NCBI GenBank assembly: GCA_947247005.1
Contig: OX365946.1
Span: forward strand, 49,192,734 to 49,256,733
Source: Spisula solida
Lineage: Eukaryota; Mollusca; Bivalvia; Venerida; Mactridae
Reading direction: 5' to 3'
Length of the DNA stretch: 64,000 nt
How positions within the stretch are numbered: the stretch's first letter is position 1; the number at the start of each line of letters is the position of its first letter. The notes under the pieces were generated by a model, which saw only the letters and a program-made list of their open reading frames with translations, made no database searches and was not told the DNA's origin. Positions 35,819 to 47,928 of the stretch are shown here, one piece after another. The translations under genes were made by a program, and so were the position numbers.

Positions 35819-38800
35819 CTGTAAATAGAACATTAAATACATGTAAGTTTATCATATAACCATCGTCAAACGAATAATCTGTATAAGACATTTGAATTCC
35901 AAACTCTTCAACCAACGGAACTAATGTAATCATCATACTACGCATGTCGCGCTGGATAAACCAATTTCGTGGCATGTTCGTCAAATAGTAATAATGTTAC
36001 ATAATTGTAAATTATAGAGTTAGTTATCCATATTCATTAATGTCAATAGTGTCATATAGCTGGTGCAGCATACGTATTCTCATATTATACATATTTACCA
36101 AAAAAAACATACATGTAAACATGAAGCAATGTTCTTCTATAATAATTCGGAACTATCTCAGAGACCGATGATATTCATCGCCAACATCATACCATGGGAC
36201 AAATTGTACGTTCTCACGCAATTAGCAAGTAAACCTTCTACATCGTAAAAGTACAACGATATATAGCCAGGCAAATTAGATTACAGTGGTTTATAGATCT
36301 CTGAGGTGATTACATCAACCGCACAAATAGCTATCGATAAACATTGAACCAAACATGTATATAAACGACATTGTTTGTGCCTTTTTGTATCAACATTAAT
36401 GTATTCACCAGTCATGCTCGTATTACTCAGGAGAGCAAGCCTTAATTACTACATTCAGTGGTTCTTGGCATGGGGATACTAAATGAATTAAATTGGTCAA
36501 CACGGAGTGCTAGTATAATAAATTGTGGTTTCATATATTGTCCATGTTGTTTGTAGTCGTTCTCAAAATGGGGACAATCATAACATTTTCCCAGGTTCAT
36601 GTCAATTAGACATAATACTAGAGACATTTGTGTTTTGTTCATATTTAAGAACCAAATGTCACCGAACACAAAACACACACTCATACACAGAACGGGCATA
36701 CAAATGTACTATAGGCAGTACTCTAGAATTGAACGCACTCTTCTAGGACTACAGAGTCAGGCACACCAGGCGTACTTTGAAATTATATACTAGGGAACAC
36801 TGTAGAACCAAAAGTTCCATATGAGCTGGCGTACGGGCATACTCGTTGGGACAAGGTGTACCCCCATTAAGCAACCTCAATTTGATAAATGTATCTGAAC
36901 ATTCCAACTCAACATGTGATATGATGATGTAGCGTCTCGACTTTAACAATATATATCGAATCAATACATTTCCATTTCAAACTATTAGATTTTGAGTATT
37001 GTCATATCCGCTTAAATAGCAGATGATAACTCGTCGGCGTTCAATAAAATATCAGGTCAAACTGTTTCACCTATACATGATATCTGATCAAAACCTCGTT
37101 TCAAATATTCAATATGGTACATGTACCTTATTATACCATTTCCTTTTTTGAATTGCACTATCAGATAAAAGTTACAGCTTTCATATTATCGACGAAACCA
37201 TAAACCTGCCAAAGACATTGAATGATATTTCTAAAATCATTATGTAATGATATATTTCGCTTTTCTGTCATGCGAAGCAAATGTAAAACAATTTAATTAA
37301 ACATAATTTTATGTCAAGATTTTTACATTACAATTTTGTAATTGCAGAATATGATATGCTCGTAGATTGAAACGTATCCGGATTAAGCAACTATTCATAC
37401 GTGCTATTAATTTGACCATGTCATGCCGAAAAAATAGTTATGCGTTTTATACACATTAAGATATTAGTAAACCTATCCATGAACAATTATCAAAATAAAG
37501 ACATGTAATACATGTAACTGGGTCAACATTACCAATCTTAGTATCATCCCATTATCATTCATTAAGATCATGATTTATCACCTTTCATCTACATGTAAAC
37601 TCAAACCGTGACGGGTCTCACCTTACGTCATGTTTACCCGTGCATAAATCCCAAGCTTACGAGCGCACTCGTCAATAAAACATTGAACCATTCACACGTC
37701 TTGGTTGTTATAGTATACATGTGGTGCCGCGTAGCCTTTGTATTTATACGTAGGTATATTTTTCATGTTGTTCATTTTTTCATTGTTTCATTTCATATCT
37801 TGATAAATACATGTACCTATCCCTGTCTTATTTATGTAATACTATGTATATTGCATATCTGATAATTATTTATGCGCACTCGTCAATAATACCTTGAACC
37901 GTTCACACGCCTTGGTTGTTATATTATCCATGCGGTGACACGTACAAGTAGCCTTTGTCTTTATAGAGTCCAACCACACAGTGTGAACCCTAAACCCCGT
38001 ACAATTCTGAGGGGGTAACATACACCTTTCACTAATGAGCTATTTATAATTTTAATTTCAACTAAAAAGAAATATGTCAGTTTTGGGCTAAATAATTTGC
38101 AATAAACGACTGTTTTTACAATTTGATATATGTCAAAGAAGAAAAACACAATCAGACAAAATGTTAAACGTCCTGCATATAAGGAAGATGAAAATGTTAT
38201 TATATTATATTAAGCACATGATTTTTATTTTTTTGAAATCGGACCAAAATGGACTTGAGTGCCAATACTTGGCAGCGATGATCTATAAAGACATCAACAA
38301 TGCCGTTATGTTATTAAGTATTATAAGTCTGGGACCGTTAACGAAATGCTGACATATATTCCGAATTATCAGCAGTAATAGCATGAAATATTTGAGAGAT
38401 AAATACGACACAAGTGTTGATGCTCACTGGCCCAACAACCGACTGATTTATCAATCAATTTTCTTAGAGAACCTTACAAACATTTCTGTGACATGCGAAT
38501 ATTGAAAGATTTATTAGCGATATGCACTTGCATTTTGAGCGTGAAGAATGCAGACGAATACATCTTTGTTGTGGAATGTTTGATTCAATATGCTGAGGTG
38601 ATGGTGATAATGAGTTGGGTGTTATTATTACAAGCGATCTTCATCAAGTGTAAACCAGAGTGTCATAATCAATGAAGTGTACCACTGTAAATACGAGACG
38701 ACCATTATAAATTGATTACCAACACTGAAAATGACGTTGAATGAACTGAACGAGTTCCACAAAATTCATTGCATGTACGAAAACATGCATGATGTATATA

Positions 38801-41800
38801 TACAACAACACAGTAGAGGTAATTTTGTTTACAAAGAAACAACATAATGATACGGGTCGCGTTATTTGATATATTGCAATTGACAATTCAGAGCAACCAA
38901 CGTTTTCAATATCCATGACAACGCTACATGCATCTTTCGACAGAACCATCAACATAATTCAGAAGTAGTTATCAAGCGGAACTCGGATGTAAAATAGCAG
39001 CACCTCCCGTAAATTACTGATTACAAAAGTTATGTCTTCCGCTCACATGTTACGGCTATTAGTGTTTCACTCGTTTTATATCATCTACGATTGTTTCAAG
39101 ATATATGAACAGCAAGAACGTCAAATCTCCGTTAACTCACACTAAACCATTAATAAAAAGAACATGAATGGAGAAAAAATGAATTATTGCTTCAAATCTC
39201 CTTAAACACGCATCAAACCATTAAAAATTATCATCGAAGAAAATATGAAGCATCGCACGATAGACGAATTGCTAAATTAAAGTACGTCTATGTTATTTTA
39301 GCAATTTGTAGATATCAAAATAGAGGTGGGGAATATTTGAACTAAATGTTTCAACATGTATGCAGTTTATAATACCCCCGACCCCGATAATGTACTATAA
39401 ATATGTATTGTGGTATGTATTTAATAGTACACATGCCGTACGGTCTTGTAACTAGTACAGTTGGGATAGAAGGTGTAACAAGTATAAATATATAATCTGT
39501 CGAGAATGATATTTTATGTATCCTATTTTTAACATTATTGACATATCAATGCTGGTCCTGTGATAATGAGTATAAGTCAACATGTTGCGGTGGTCTATTG
39601 GACAGAACATGCCGTAACCTACTGGTAGTTGATGAATTAAATGAATATATGTCAAAATGCACCGGTTTCTGATAGTCGGTTCGATCCAGTACCGCGATAT
39701 TAGAAAACATAAATGGTACCATTAAGTTCTAGAACTAACTTACTAGGCCACAGTATAAAGTTGACCGATTACTAACCGGTTAAAACGAATGACCTCGCCA
39801 GGAAATTCTCCCATTTTAAGGATGGCATGAAAGAGCACTGTACAATAATGTGCTTGTCGGAGTGATTTATTAGGGGAGATTACGCTCTGAAATCAAAGGA
39901 TTTAAATTTCATACAGTGTTATCAATCATATTCAAACCCCCATTAAGACAAAGTGCAGTCTCTCTTAAACTAGCATGCAAACCTAGCATTAGCGCAAGCG
40001 TTTATCGTTTGGTCCATTATTAAATGTGTCAATGCTATTGCACATGCTAGAAATTGTTTTGAGAATATCCATTGCAGACGTTCATTTTATATTAACAGCA
40101 AGTCTAGTAATGATTTAAAAGGTCACACAATGATTTCGGTTGACATGTCAGATTCGATGTATGAGGGAAGTAACATTCATGAACGTCTAAACATTGTTAC
40201 ATATTTACTATTGAACTGTCCACATTTTAGAAGGTTCTAGAAACACAATACCGTATTTTATTACGTAGGGCATACATACTAACACTATAACACACAATAC
40301 ATATACTCTTTATAATTATGTATTTGATTTTCCATCGGTGCAATTCGTACATTTTTTCTTTTGAATTATGAACATGAAATTAGAGAGGTTGCGAAAGTTC
40401 ATAAAACGTGCACGACTAACTATAATGACCAAATTAACAAGTAATTAAGAATTGCAAGCAAAACAGAAGTCCCCTACCGGTTTGAGGCCATTTTCAATGT
40501 TTCTGTTGCCATAGCAACCACAATTTGTGTCAAAATCAAAACACATACCAAGGTACTTAACTGTAATGACCAAATTAATAAAGAAGTCGTTTGACCCCTC
40601 GAACACAGAAGACACAAAAGTGTGTCAAGATACATTCGGCGCGATGAAAAATGTAACTTGACTACTGTATATGTGGTTATGTTACCGACGTGGAAATTAA
40701 GGCGAATGTAGTGAATTTACTACATCCATAAACATTTTCTTTAGCATACATTTTTGCCTTACACATAATACTACGGAATAATACATGTACAATCGAATCG
40801 CTTATATTTCCTAAGGCAAAATATGTGAAATTCAAATTTCGCTAACTTTGAGACCCGTGGCAATATCTATTTATACATTAGTTCTTTACATAAAAGTGTC
40901 TATTTACAAGCATTGAATTAAATTCGCTACATTCCAATTGTACGAGTAAGTTTGTACGCATCTCGAAATCTATTATAAAATGCATACATCTAAGTGAGAT
41001 GAATGACGGCATTTATAAATGTGATCATAAGCAATGAAGAGTTAAAAAGTATTAAATCCTAATCAGATAATGCAGTCATTTAGTGGAATATTAAAAACGC
41101 ATTTTCAAATGCATTAATTTCTTTAAAAAATGCTAGATCTCTCTTCGATTATCAACTGAACATTTTACTGCAATTGTTGCAACGAATGCTATCCAACATT
41201 AGAAGAGAAGTCTGTCGGCATGTTCTTTTGTTTTCCTGGTAATTAAACGTATCAAAGCACCATCGCTGTGCTGTAACTAATTGTTTCTGTCAACATAAGC
41301 ATCAAACCGAGAAAACATCTGCAGAAAGCGAGAGAAAATAGAGAGATAGTAACTGAGTATGCTAGTACTAACATGTATGAGAATGCAGACAATTAAGCTC
41401 GTTACACTTGTCGGCTTTTAAGAGGCTCTTTGTCATAAATGAGCGTAATTACGTCAGACAATACTGTACGCGAAACACCATTATTATATTGATTACATGT
41501 CACGTGTGCATCTTCACCATGGTTCTACAGCGCGTTGTACAGTTTGTATAAAAAATTGGTTGTATGATATGATTAAGCTATAACATAAATAATACTTAAA
41601 TGTACAATATAAAATGTTATAAACATAGTACAACTTCAAAAATTAAAGTGTTATTTGAATAATTATCCTAAAACTGAATGTACTCTTGTCACTATGTTCC
41701 CTTGCTTGCCAGAGCAGTTGGCAATTTTCAGCCGTTAATATAGGGCGAGAGTCGGAATATAAACAGACTGTATTAATCTTTTAACATTGGTTATTCACCA

Positions 41801-41939
41801 CATTACCACGACATTATATTAAATAAATGGTTCTGATCACACATCACGTTGTGTCTAACAGCTCTAAAACAGTGTCTAAAAGTTAGTCGAGTATAGTCCA
41901 GGATCCCAGTGGTCAGGTCAATCGTGAGTATATATATAC
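35819..41939. other. non-coding; intron or 5' flank of the Ig gene
   Basis: About 6 kb without a supportable exon. A diverged direct duplication of about 86-92 bp lies at 37663-37748 and 37874-37965 (GCGCACTCGTCAATAA, then CACACG.CTTGGTTGTTAT, then TAGCCTTTGT). A weaker tandem pair sharing TCAAATCTCC and AAACCATTA lies at 39119-39250. Open frames up to 85 codons show no domain. Confidence 0.5.
37663..37965. repeat. diverged direct duplication (about 90 bp)
   Basis: Copies at 37663-37748 and 37874-37965 share GCGCACTCGTCAATAA, TTGAACC.TTCACACG and CTTGGTTGTTAT in order, with a few substitutions and small gaps. Confidence 0.7.
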
Positions 41940-42076
41940 GGAATATCACTGCAGTGTGTTGATCCGTTGGGCCGTATTACCTCGAGTTGCTTGTGTAATG
42001 CCGTATCTTACGAGACCGCTAGGTCGAGTGAGATGCGGTATGGCGCAAGCAAGCAACACCACTGCAGTCATATTCC
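41940..42076. mobile_element. foldback element with GGAATAT...CTGCAGTG ends
   Basis: GGAATATCACTGCAGTG at the left and its near reverse complement CACTGCAGTCATATTCC at the right enclose a second, inner pair of arms (GTTGCTTG...CCGTATCTTAC and GTGAGATGCGGTAT...CAAGCAAGC). Almost the whole 137 bp can fold into one long imperfect hairpin. Confidence 0.7.
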
Positions 42077-43014
42077 TTTAATTATATACCTTCAAAAGTG
42101 AAAAAAGGCTTTTACGCGCGAAAATGCGTTTGATGTGTATATATTGACGTCATGAACGTCGGCATAATGTCGTCATATAACGCGACGCCCATTCATAAAA
42201 AGACAACTGATCACGTCGGGACGTCATTGAGGTTGGCATATGTTCGGCATATAACACGTCATACATGCATGATACGGATTCGGAAAGCAAGACATGTATG
42301 ATACGGAAAATGCAATATGTCGCGTTGTATTCCACTGCGCGATTTGGCTTGTATTCGTGACAATACATTGCTTGGTAAATAATAAAACTCCGTATCTTCG
42401 TTCTGGGCAATATAAACACGTGTTGCTATCGGACATTGCGTCCGTTCACTCTTTTTTCTAATTTCATTAATTTGACGATGTACGCGATCTTTAATTACTT
42501 TTGTTGAAGTTTCCCAAAAATAGAAGAGACCGCCTGACACTGATTTATTATCTTACTCACAAATCTGGTCATTCACATGTTCAGATTCTCAAATATAGAA
42601 CATCTGTAATTTAATCTCAGAATAGAAAGTTCATCAGAACAGACAATGTGGATATGTGTCCTTGGGGCTGTTGAATCGAATTTAATCTCTGTATTCATGA
42701 TGCAACGAACAACTTTAAAACATCTGACGTCATGTCATCTTTTTTACCAACGTGTTCCAATGTATTTTGCAGAATATTCAACCATTATAAATGATTAAAC
42801 AATAACAAGACCGACATTGGAAATACGGCTGGGCTCGTGCCATGTGGTCAGCAGATTCAAATGAATATCAATGAGACATGCTATAGTGGATTTACCTACG
42901 TTAAATATTATTCTACACGAAAATGTAACCTTCGGGTATCCCGTGCCTATCTGTTAACGATGTGATGCTAGTACTTATTTACATAAAATTTATTACATTT
43001 TGTACATTAACCTG
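42077..43014. other. non-coding; slightly GC-richer block at 42100-42540
   Basis: Overlapping minus-strand frames of 70-93 codons (42150-42540) sit in a stretch with more CG dinucleotides than the surroundings. They show no recognisable domain and no splice pattern. It could be a remnant of an older insertion or gene. Nothing is seen from 42541 to 43014. Confidence 0.35.
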
Positions 43015-43290
43015 CTTCTTCTTGTTTGTAAAACACATTTGCCCCCATGGCAACCCAATAGTCAGAAATGGCAAAGGTCACCTTATACTTGACCTTTGAC
43101 CTACTGACCTCAAAATCAATAGGGGTCATCTACAGCTGATGACCAACCTCCATGCACAGTTTGAAGATCCTAGGTCAACGCGTTCTTGAGTTATTGAACG
43201 GAAACCATTTTATACGACTGACCGACAGACAGACCGACAGACATTTGCAAAGCAATATTCCCCCTCACCAAAGATGGGGGCATAATAAAA
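43015..43290 (-). repeat. dispersed repeat, copy 2
   Basis: Reverse-orientation counterpart of 6013-6230. It carries TTGACCTACTGACCTCAAAA, the GGGGTCAT block, a GACCGACAGACAGACCGACAG run and CCCCCTCACCAAAGATGGGGG at its end. The 79-codon frame across it is an artefact. Confidence 0.7.
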
Positions 43291-44709
43291 TGAAATGTTA
43301 CATAAGGTTGAAACATAAACATGTTGTTAGAGAATGTATAATTAAACAGTACCAATGCTACCACTTTGTACGAGGATGCGTCTATGTGTAACTTCGGCTT
43401 ACGAGATATATATCAACACAACAGTGTGAACATCATAATGTAATTTCCAAAGCTCGTATGGTTCGTAAATCTAATCGTTTAGTGCATTTACCCGAGAGAA
43501 TTATTTTATTCTACCTTCGACGTAATCTGATTTCTCCCCTGACCATAGTCTGTCACCTTGTTGGGAATGATTTATGTGCGGTGCTAAAGTTGGTTTGATG
43601 TTTGTCTGTGAGTTACGTTGTTGCTTTCTGAATTCATACGAGGTTCCCGGGATTTATTCATTTATTCCATATGATGAACATTTAAAGGTAGTTTTCACAA
43701 GACCTTAGTGTTTATGTAGTGATTATTGTTCAGTAACGTCTTAACAGATACAAGTACATGTATGTCTTGCTTCAGACGAGGCTTGTTGAGCGTCCAGATC
43801 GGGAATAGCTTTAATTGTCAGCATGCCAGTTCTACATTAGGTTTTAAAAAAGCTCAAAGAGATTATGGCATGTATGACTTCCAAGCTTGATCTCAGTACA
43901 TGTATATGCGAGAAGTTGAGATTTACAATGGCATTGGGTCTTTTCATTGTTCAAGAACATCAATGCGTTTTCATTTTTCATGATCATCTTCAGTTAATGA
44001 TTATCTGTGTCACTTGTTACTGTCTTGTGATGTTGTTCTTTTGTGCATGTATCGTGAATTTCGCTTTCTCATGTTACGTATGTATTGTGCGTACTTGTTT
44101 TTTGCTGTTTCTGTTGGAAACAGATTTCCTGTCCGATAGATCATTATCTTACTCCAGGACTGGTTTCCACATACATTTAGAAAATCCTGTGGTAACTAAC
44201 GGATTGGGTATGTTATGTTATGTCGTTATTTATAGTGATACTGATGCATACATGCGAGTGTATTTAAAGCTGGTTTTGAACGCATTGATGTCCAATTGCC
44301 ATCGTGTATAGCCAGATGGGGATGATAGAACACTTACTAGTGAGGATCATATACTTTGCGTGATGGTCACCGATGCTGTAGTAACATTACTGACGACGCG
44401 CGATATATTACTAGTAGTTTGTTTGAAATAAATATGTCAAGTTTATTCATAAATCCAATATGTACCATATGCAGAAATGAGGATATTGCGTTATAACACG
44501 CACCGCACATCAACTTGTTCTCTCTGTTGTTTGTTGTAAACAGGCAAACATGGTCATAATTAGAGTGTTAGAACTACGGTGCAGAATTTATGGATACGTG
44601 GATGAAATATTGTGTTCATATTTATGAATTCCTTAATATAAATACAATAATGACAGTTTTTGCTATCATATAAATTCTGGTCGGAGCATGCATTGAATGC
44701 GAGGAGACC
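43291..44709. other. no supported gene; T/G-rich block
   Basis: From about 43560 to 44440 the + strand is T- and G-rich and ends at AATAAA near 44429, which could be an old 3' UTR or non-coding transcript. The 148-codon frame at 43865-44311 is cysteine- and hydrophobic-rich but has no recognisable domain. Confidence 0.3.
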
Positions 44710-45262
44710 ATATACAATAGGGATAACGAATAGAACGGAAGTGATACCCCTAGCTGTTTTTCGACTGTAAATTTTGTCGCATCGGTAAGTAAATCTTGAC
44801 TTTTCTTTGTTTTGTAATGAAATCAACCAGTCTACCGTTCCCGGCCATGTCGCTACCAGCAGACCAAAGCCAATTTTTCCTCAAACTACCTATGAATAAG
44901 GAGAACGAACAATTACGTGACGCTTACTTAATATAACCATTCATACATCGAACTAATTTTGCAAAATGCATACCTAGAATGAGGTAAACAACAAAGTTGG
45001 CCCCATCAAACAGCAACACACCATGCAAATCGACAGAAATTGGAAATAATATAGACAGTTCGTCAGGGGTGCAGTAACCAAAATCGCACTGGAATCGAAC
45101 GTTCTCCTAATGGGCTTGTGTCTGCAGGTAGCGACAGGGCCGGGTACGGTGGGCTGGTTGATTTCATTGATAACGTCTTACGAAACAAAGAAAAATCAAG
45201 ATTTACTACCGAAAAATCGTCAGGGGTATTACTTTCGTTCTATACGTTATCTCCATTGATAT
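44710..45262. mobile_element. foldback element with about 155-bp arms
   Basis: The left arm (44710-44872) and right arm (45113-45262) are imperfect reverse complements and share AATCAACCAG, CCCGGCC, TGTCGCTACC and GATACCCCT/AATACCCCT blocks. One arm has an extra stretch of about 15 bp. The 240-bp loop shows no coding potential. The 88-codon minus-strand frame at 44560-44826 lies in the left arm and is a repeat artefact. Confidence 0.75.
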
Positions 45263-46945
45263 ATTATTAAGTATGGGGTTCAGCAAAACCGTTCACAGAC
45301 TGTTTGAAAAAAACTGGGATTTTATGTGATATAAATTTCGTGTCATGCTCCATTGTTTTAAATTTATTTTATTCCACCTCGAAATAACCACGTTGATACT
45401 CATTCTAGAATTAAGCCGTATCGACCTTTTTGCAGGTTTTATTTCTTTTTATCATTAGTTACATGCTTGTCCTTGACATTGAGTGAAGTATGTTGCTGAG
45501 AGCTAGCTACTACCGGTCTTTAACTTCAGGATCACGTGTTAGGTCAATAACCGGTCGCATATGATAAAAACGTGGCAAACAAATACTATAGTACTAATGT
45601 GTCGCAAAGGCCAGACAACCTTATTATATGGTAAACTCAATAGACGCGATGACTTCTTGGTAATCGAATTATTATCTACGATATTGTTTACATGACCAGA
45701 GGAACAAACGTGATGAAAAGGAAAAGTTGATATTGGAATATCGGTAACACAACCCTAATTTTCTTTGAATAACAACGCAAAATTAATTAATATAATAATA
45801 ATAATATCTAGAACGCCATTTTAGTTAACTTTGGGAATCCGGCAATTGCAACAATGGTATGTGTTTCAGCAAGAACTAATGCATAATGTACATAAGATTA
45901 GGTTCAGAGATGCTGATATAGTTACAGTTCTACGTTATATTTTCATCTACGAAACTTTGGTTAATATAAACGAATACTAGTACTCTAAACAAGCTGCCTG
46001 TTTTATATTGATATCAATTTTGACGCATGCCTGAATCATCGTTAAAACAGGTCTCATCGTGTATTAGACTAACATTGTAAGAACTGGCATTGGTAAATGT
46101 ATTGAGGTGTCAAAATCTGGAATACTTGCATTATGTTTTATCATTGGAACAGCAAATTTGACGTTATCTATCACACTACCTACTATACGAACATATGGAA
46201 TCTGCTTGATTGACATTATCAGTAATATGTTGCGTCAGATGAGACGCATAATTTTATGCTCGTTATTAAACAAGTGCATTAACAGAGCATCGCGCAAATT
46301 GCACTGACATTTCTATAATCATTTAAAAATATCTTATACATTTTATAAAATAAATATATACCAGTTAGGGATGAAACAAATTTGAATGTTTTAACGTGTG
46401 AATTGTAATATTGATAATACATATGCTTTTCAGACTGGTGCATTTGCATTTTGCATACTGCCAAAAGTTTTTAAATCGAAATTCAAAATCCTACAAAAAT
46501 GACGAAAACACATTATTATGTGCAATGTTTATGTTGTTCTACATTATCAAGTTTTGCTTAAAGAAATGATTATAAAACTCTCTTTACGTAATATTATATT
46601 GTTTTAGTGGTGACACAATGTACACCAATATACCAATACACAAGTTTGTAAGATTATGCATATTTGCCAAGCGGTTGTATAATTTTATTAGTTTTTGTAT
46701 AATTTTAATAGTTGCAATTTGTATCTCAATATTATATTACTGTTTGGGTGCTTCAGACTCCGCCATTCTGCACTCATTACTTTAATGTGCGTTTAAAACG
46801 CTCTCATAGGAACTTTAAAACAACAACTCAATAAACTAGAATTGAATGTGAAGAATGCTTGATAGCACTGACAACATGAACACATCCTGTTTCATATGTT
46901 TGTGAAACATTATTAAACACCTTAAAAACTTTTATGACACATGTA
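45263..46945. other. non-coding, no recognisable feature
   Basis: AT-rich DNA with chance frames of 61-66 codons only. Confidence 0.5.
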
Positions 46946-47928
46946 CAGGGTGACAATTATTATATGACCGGATAACACAATTTAGTAACTTTGTCTATAT
47001 TTGTCTTAGAGAGCTGCTTTTGGTCTTATTTAAAAGGTAAAGAATTGAAAAATTGTTTTCCATTAGTTAATGACTCAACGTTATGTCATAGTTACACTCA
47101 TGGTGTCATAGTGACGTCATAGATTCATAGAATAAAAAATGGCTGACGCGTCAAAAATTATCAAGCTGTACTATTTAGTTTGGTTTCCTCCCATTGATTA
47201 AAAGAAAGTTATCAAAATGTATCTAGATGATGATATACCTTGTACAAAGCCAATCAAACGATTAACGTCGCAAGTGTGAATACTGCGGGAGTATTTAGAC
47301 CATTTTACCCTAACTGTCCGTACAGATGAGAAAATTGAGCAAGTGCGCCAAATAAAGTAAATGTAGAGGAAAAATCATGCAGACATGTTGTATTGTTATT
47401 GGGGATGTTACAAATGTATGTCAAAAGAAGTTGATTCATTGACAGATGCTGGTTATGACTGGAGGAGGCTGCTCCATCAGAATATTTCTCGATATTTTAA
47501 GCAAACATTTGAAGATCGGCTCATTTCACTGAAAACCGTCAACTCAATAGCCCCCACTAAAACGCCATACTTTAACCCACTGGATTGTTTTAAGGGGACA
47601 TGTTAAGGGCGGGGGTTAAACATGTACTAGTTAACAAACCACAAAATAATGACATAATTATTGAAATACTCCATTCGACGAGAAATACGAAGAGTTGATT
47701 TTGCAGAGTGCAACGACGTGATTAGCAATTTTTGGCGTCGCTTTCAGCTTTTTAAAAAAAAAGAAGTGTTGTGTTAAACACTTACCTCAGAGAATTTAAG
47801 CGATTAATCTTGAAACTAAACACGTAAAACAAAATGTGCACATGTGATTTTTATGATTAGCATTGATTAGCTTAATATCGTTAAATATTTTGAACATATT
47901 GCATTTTGTTATATTAGTGGTCACCCTA
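46946..47928 (+). mobile_element. decayed mariner-type transposon
   Basis: The inverted ends CAGGGTGACAATTATTATA (from 46946) and, reversed, TAGGGTGACCACTAATATA (to 47928) are flanked by TA on both sides (46944-46945 and 47929-47930). At 983 bp it is short for a complete mariner, so it carries deletions. It encloses a transposase pseudogene in the same orientation. Confidence 0.8.
47139..47776 (+). pseudogene. mariner-type transposase pseudogene
   Basis: The segment starts MADASKIIKLYY at 47139, like the N-terminal helix-turn-helix of mariner-type transposases. The C-terminal region is clearest: KQTFEDRLISLKTVNS at about 47500-47547 then FNPLDCF, matching the FGDRVISL..APxSPDLNPLDF block that carries the last catalytic acid in this family. 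SIRREIRRVDFAECNDVIS follows at about 47672-47728. Several frameshifts, stops and a missing middle separate these pieces. The SPDLN motif itself has drifted to TPYFN. It is non-functional. Confidence 0.75.

Noticed and set aside
43865..44311. 148-codon + strand frame, cysteine- and hydrophobic-rich
   Set aside because: No domain, no clear signal peptide or helix pattern, and its length is within chance for 64 kb of AT-rich DNA. The hydrophobic look follows from T-rich composition.
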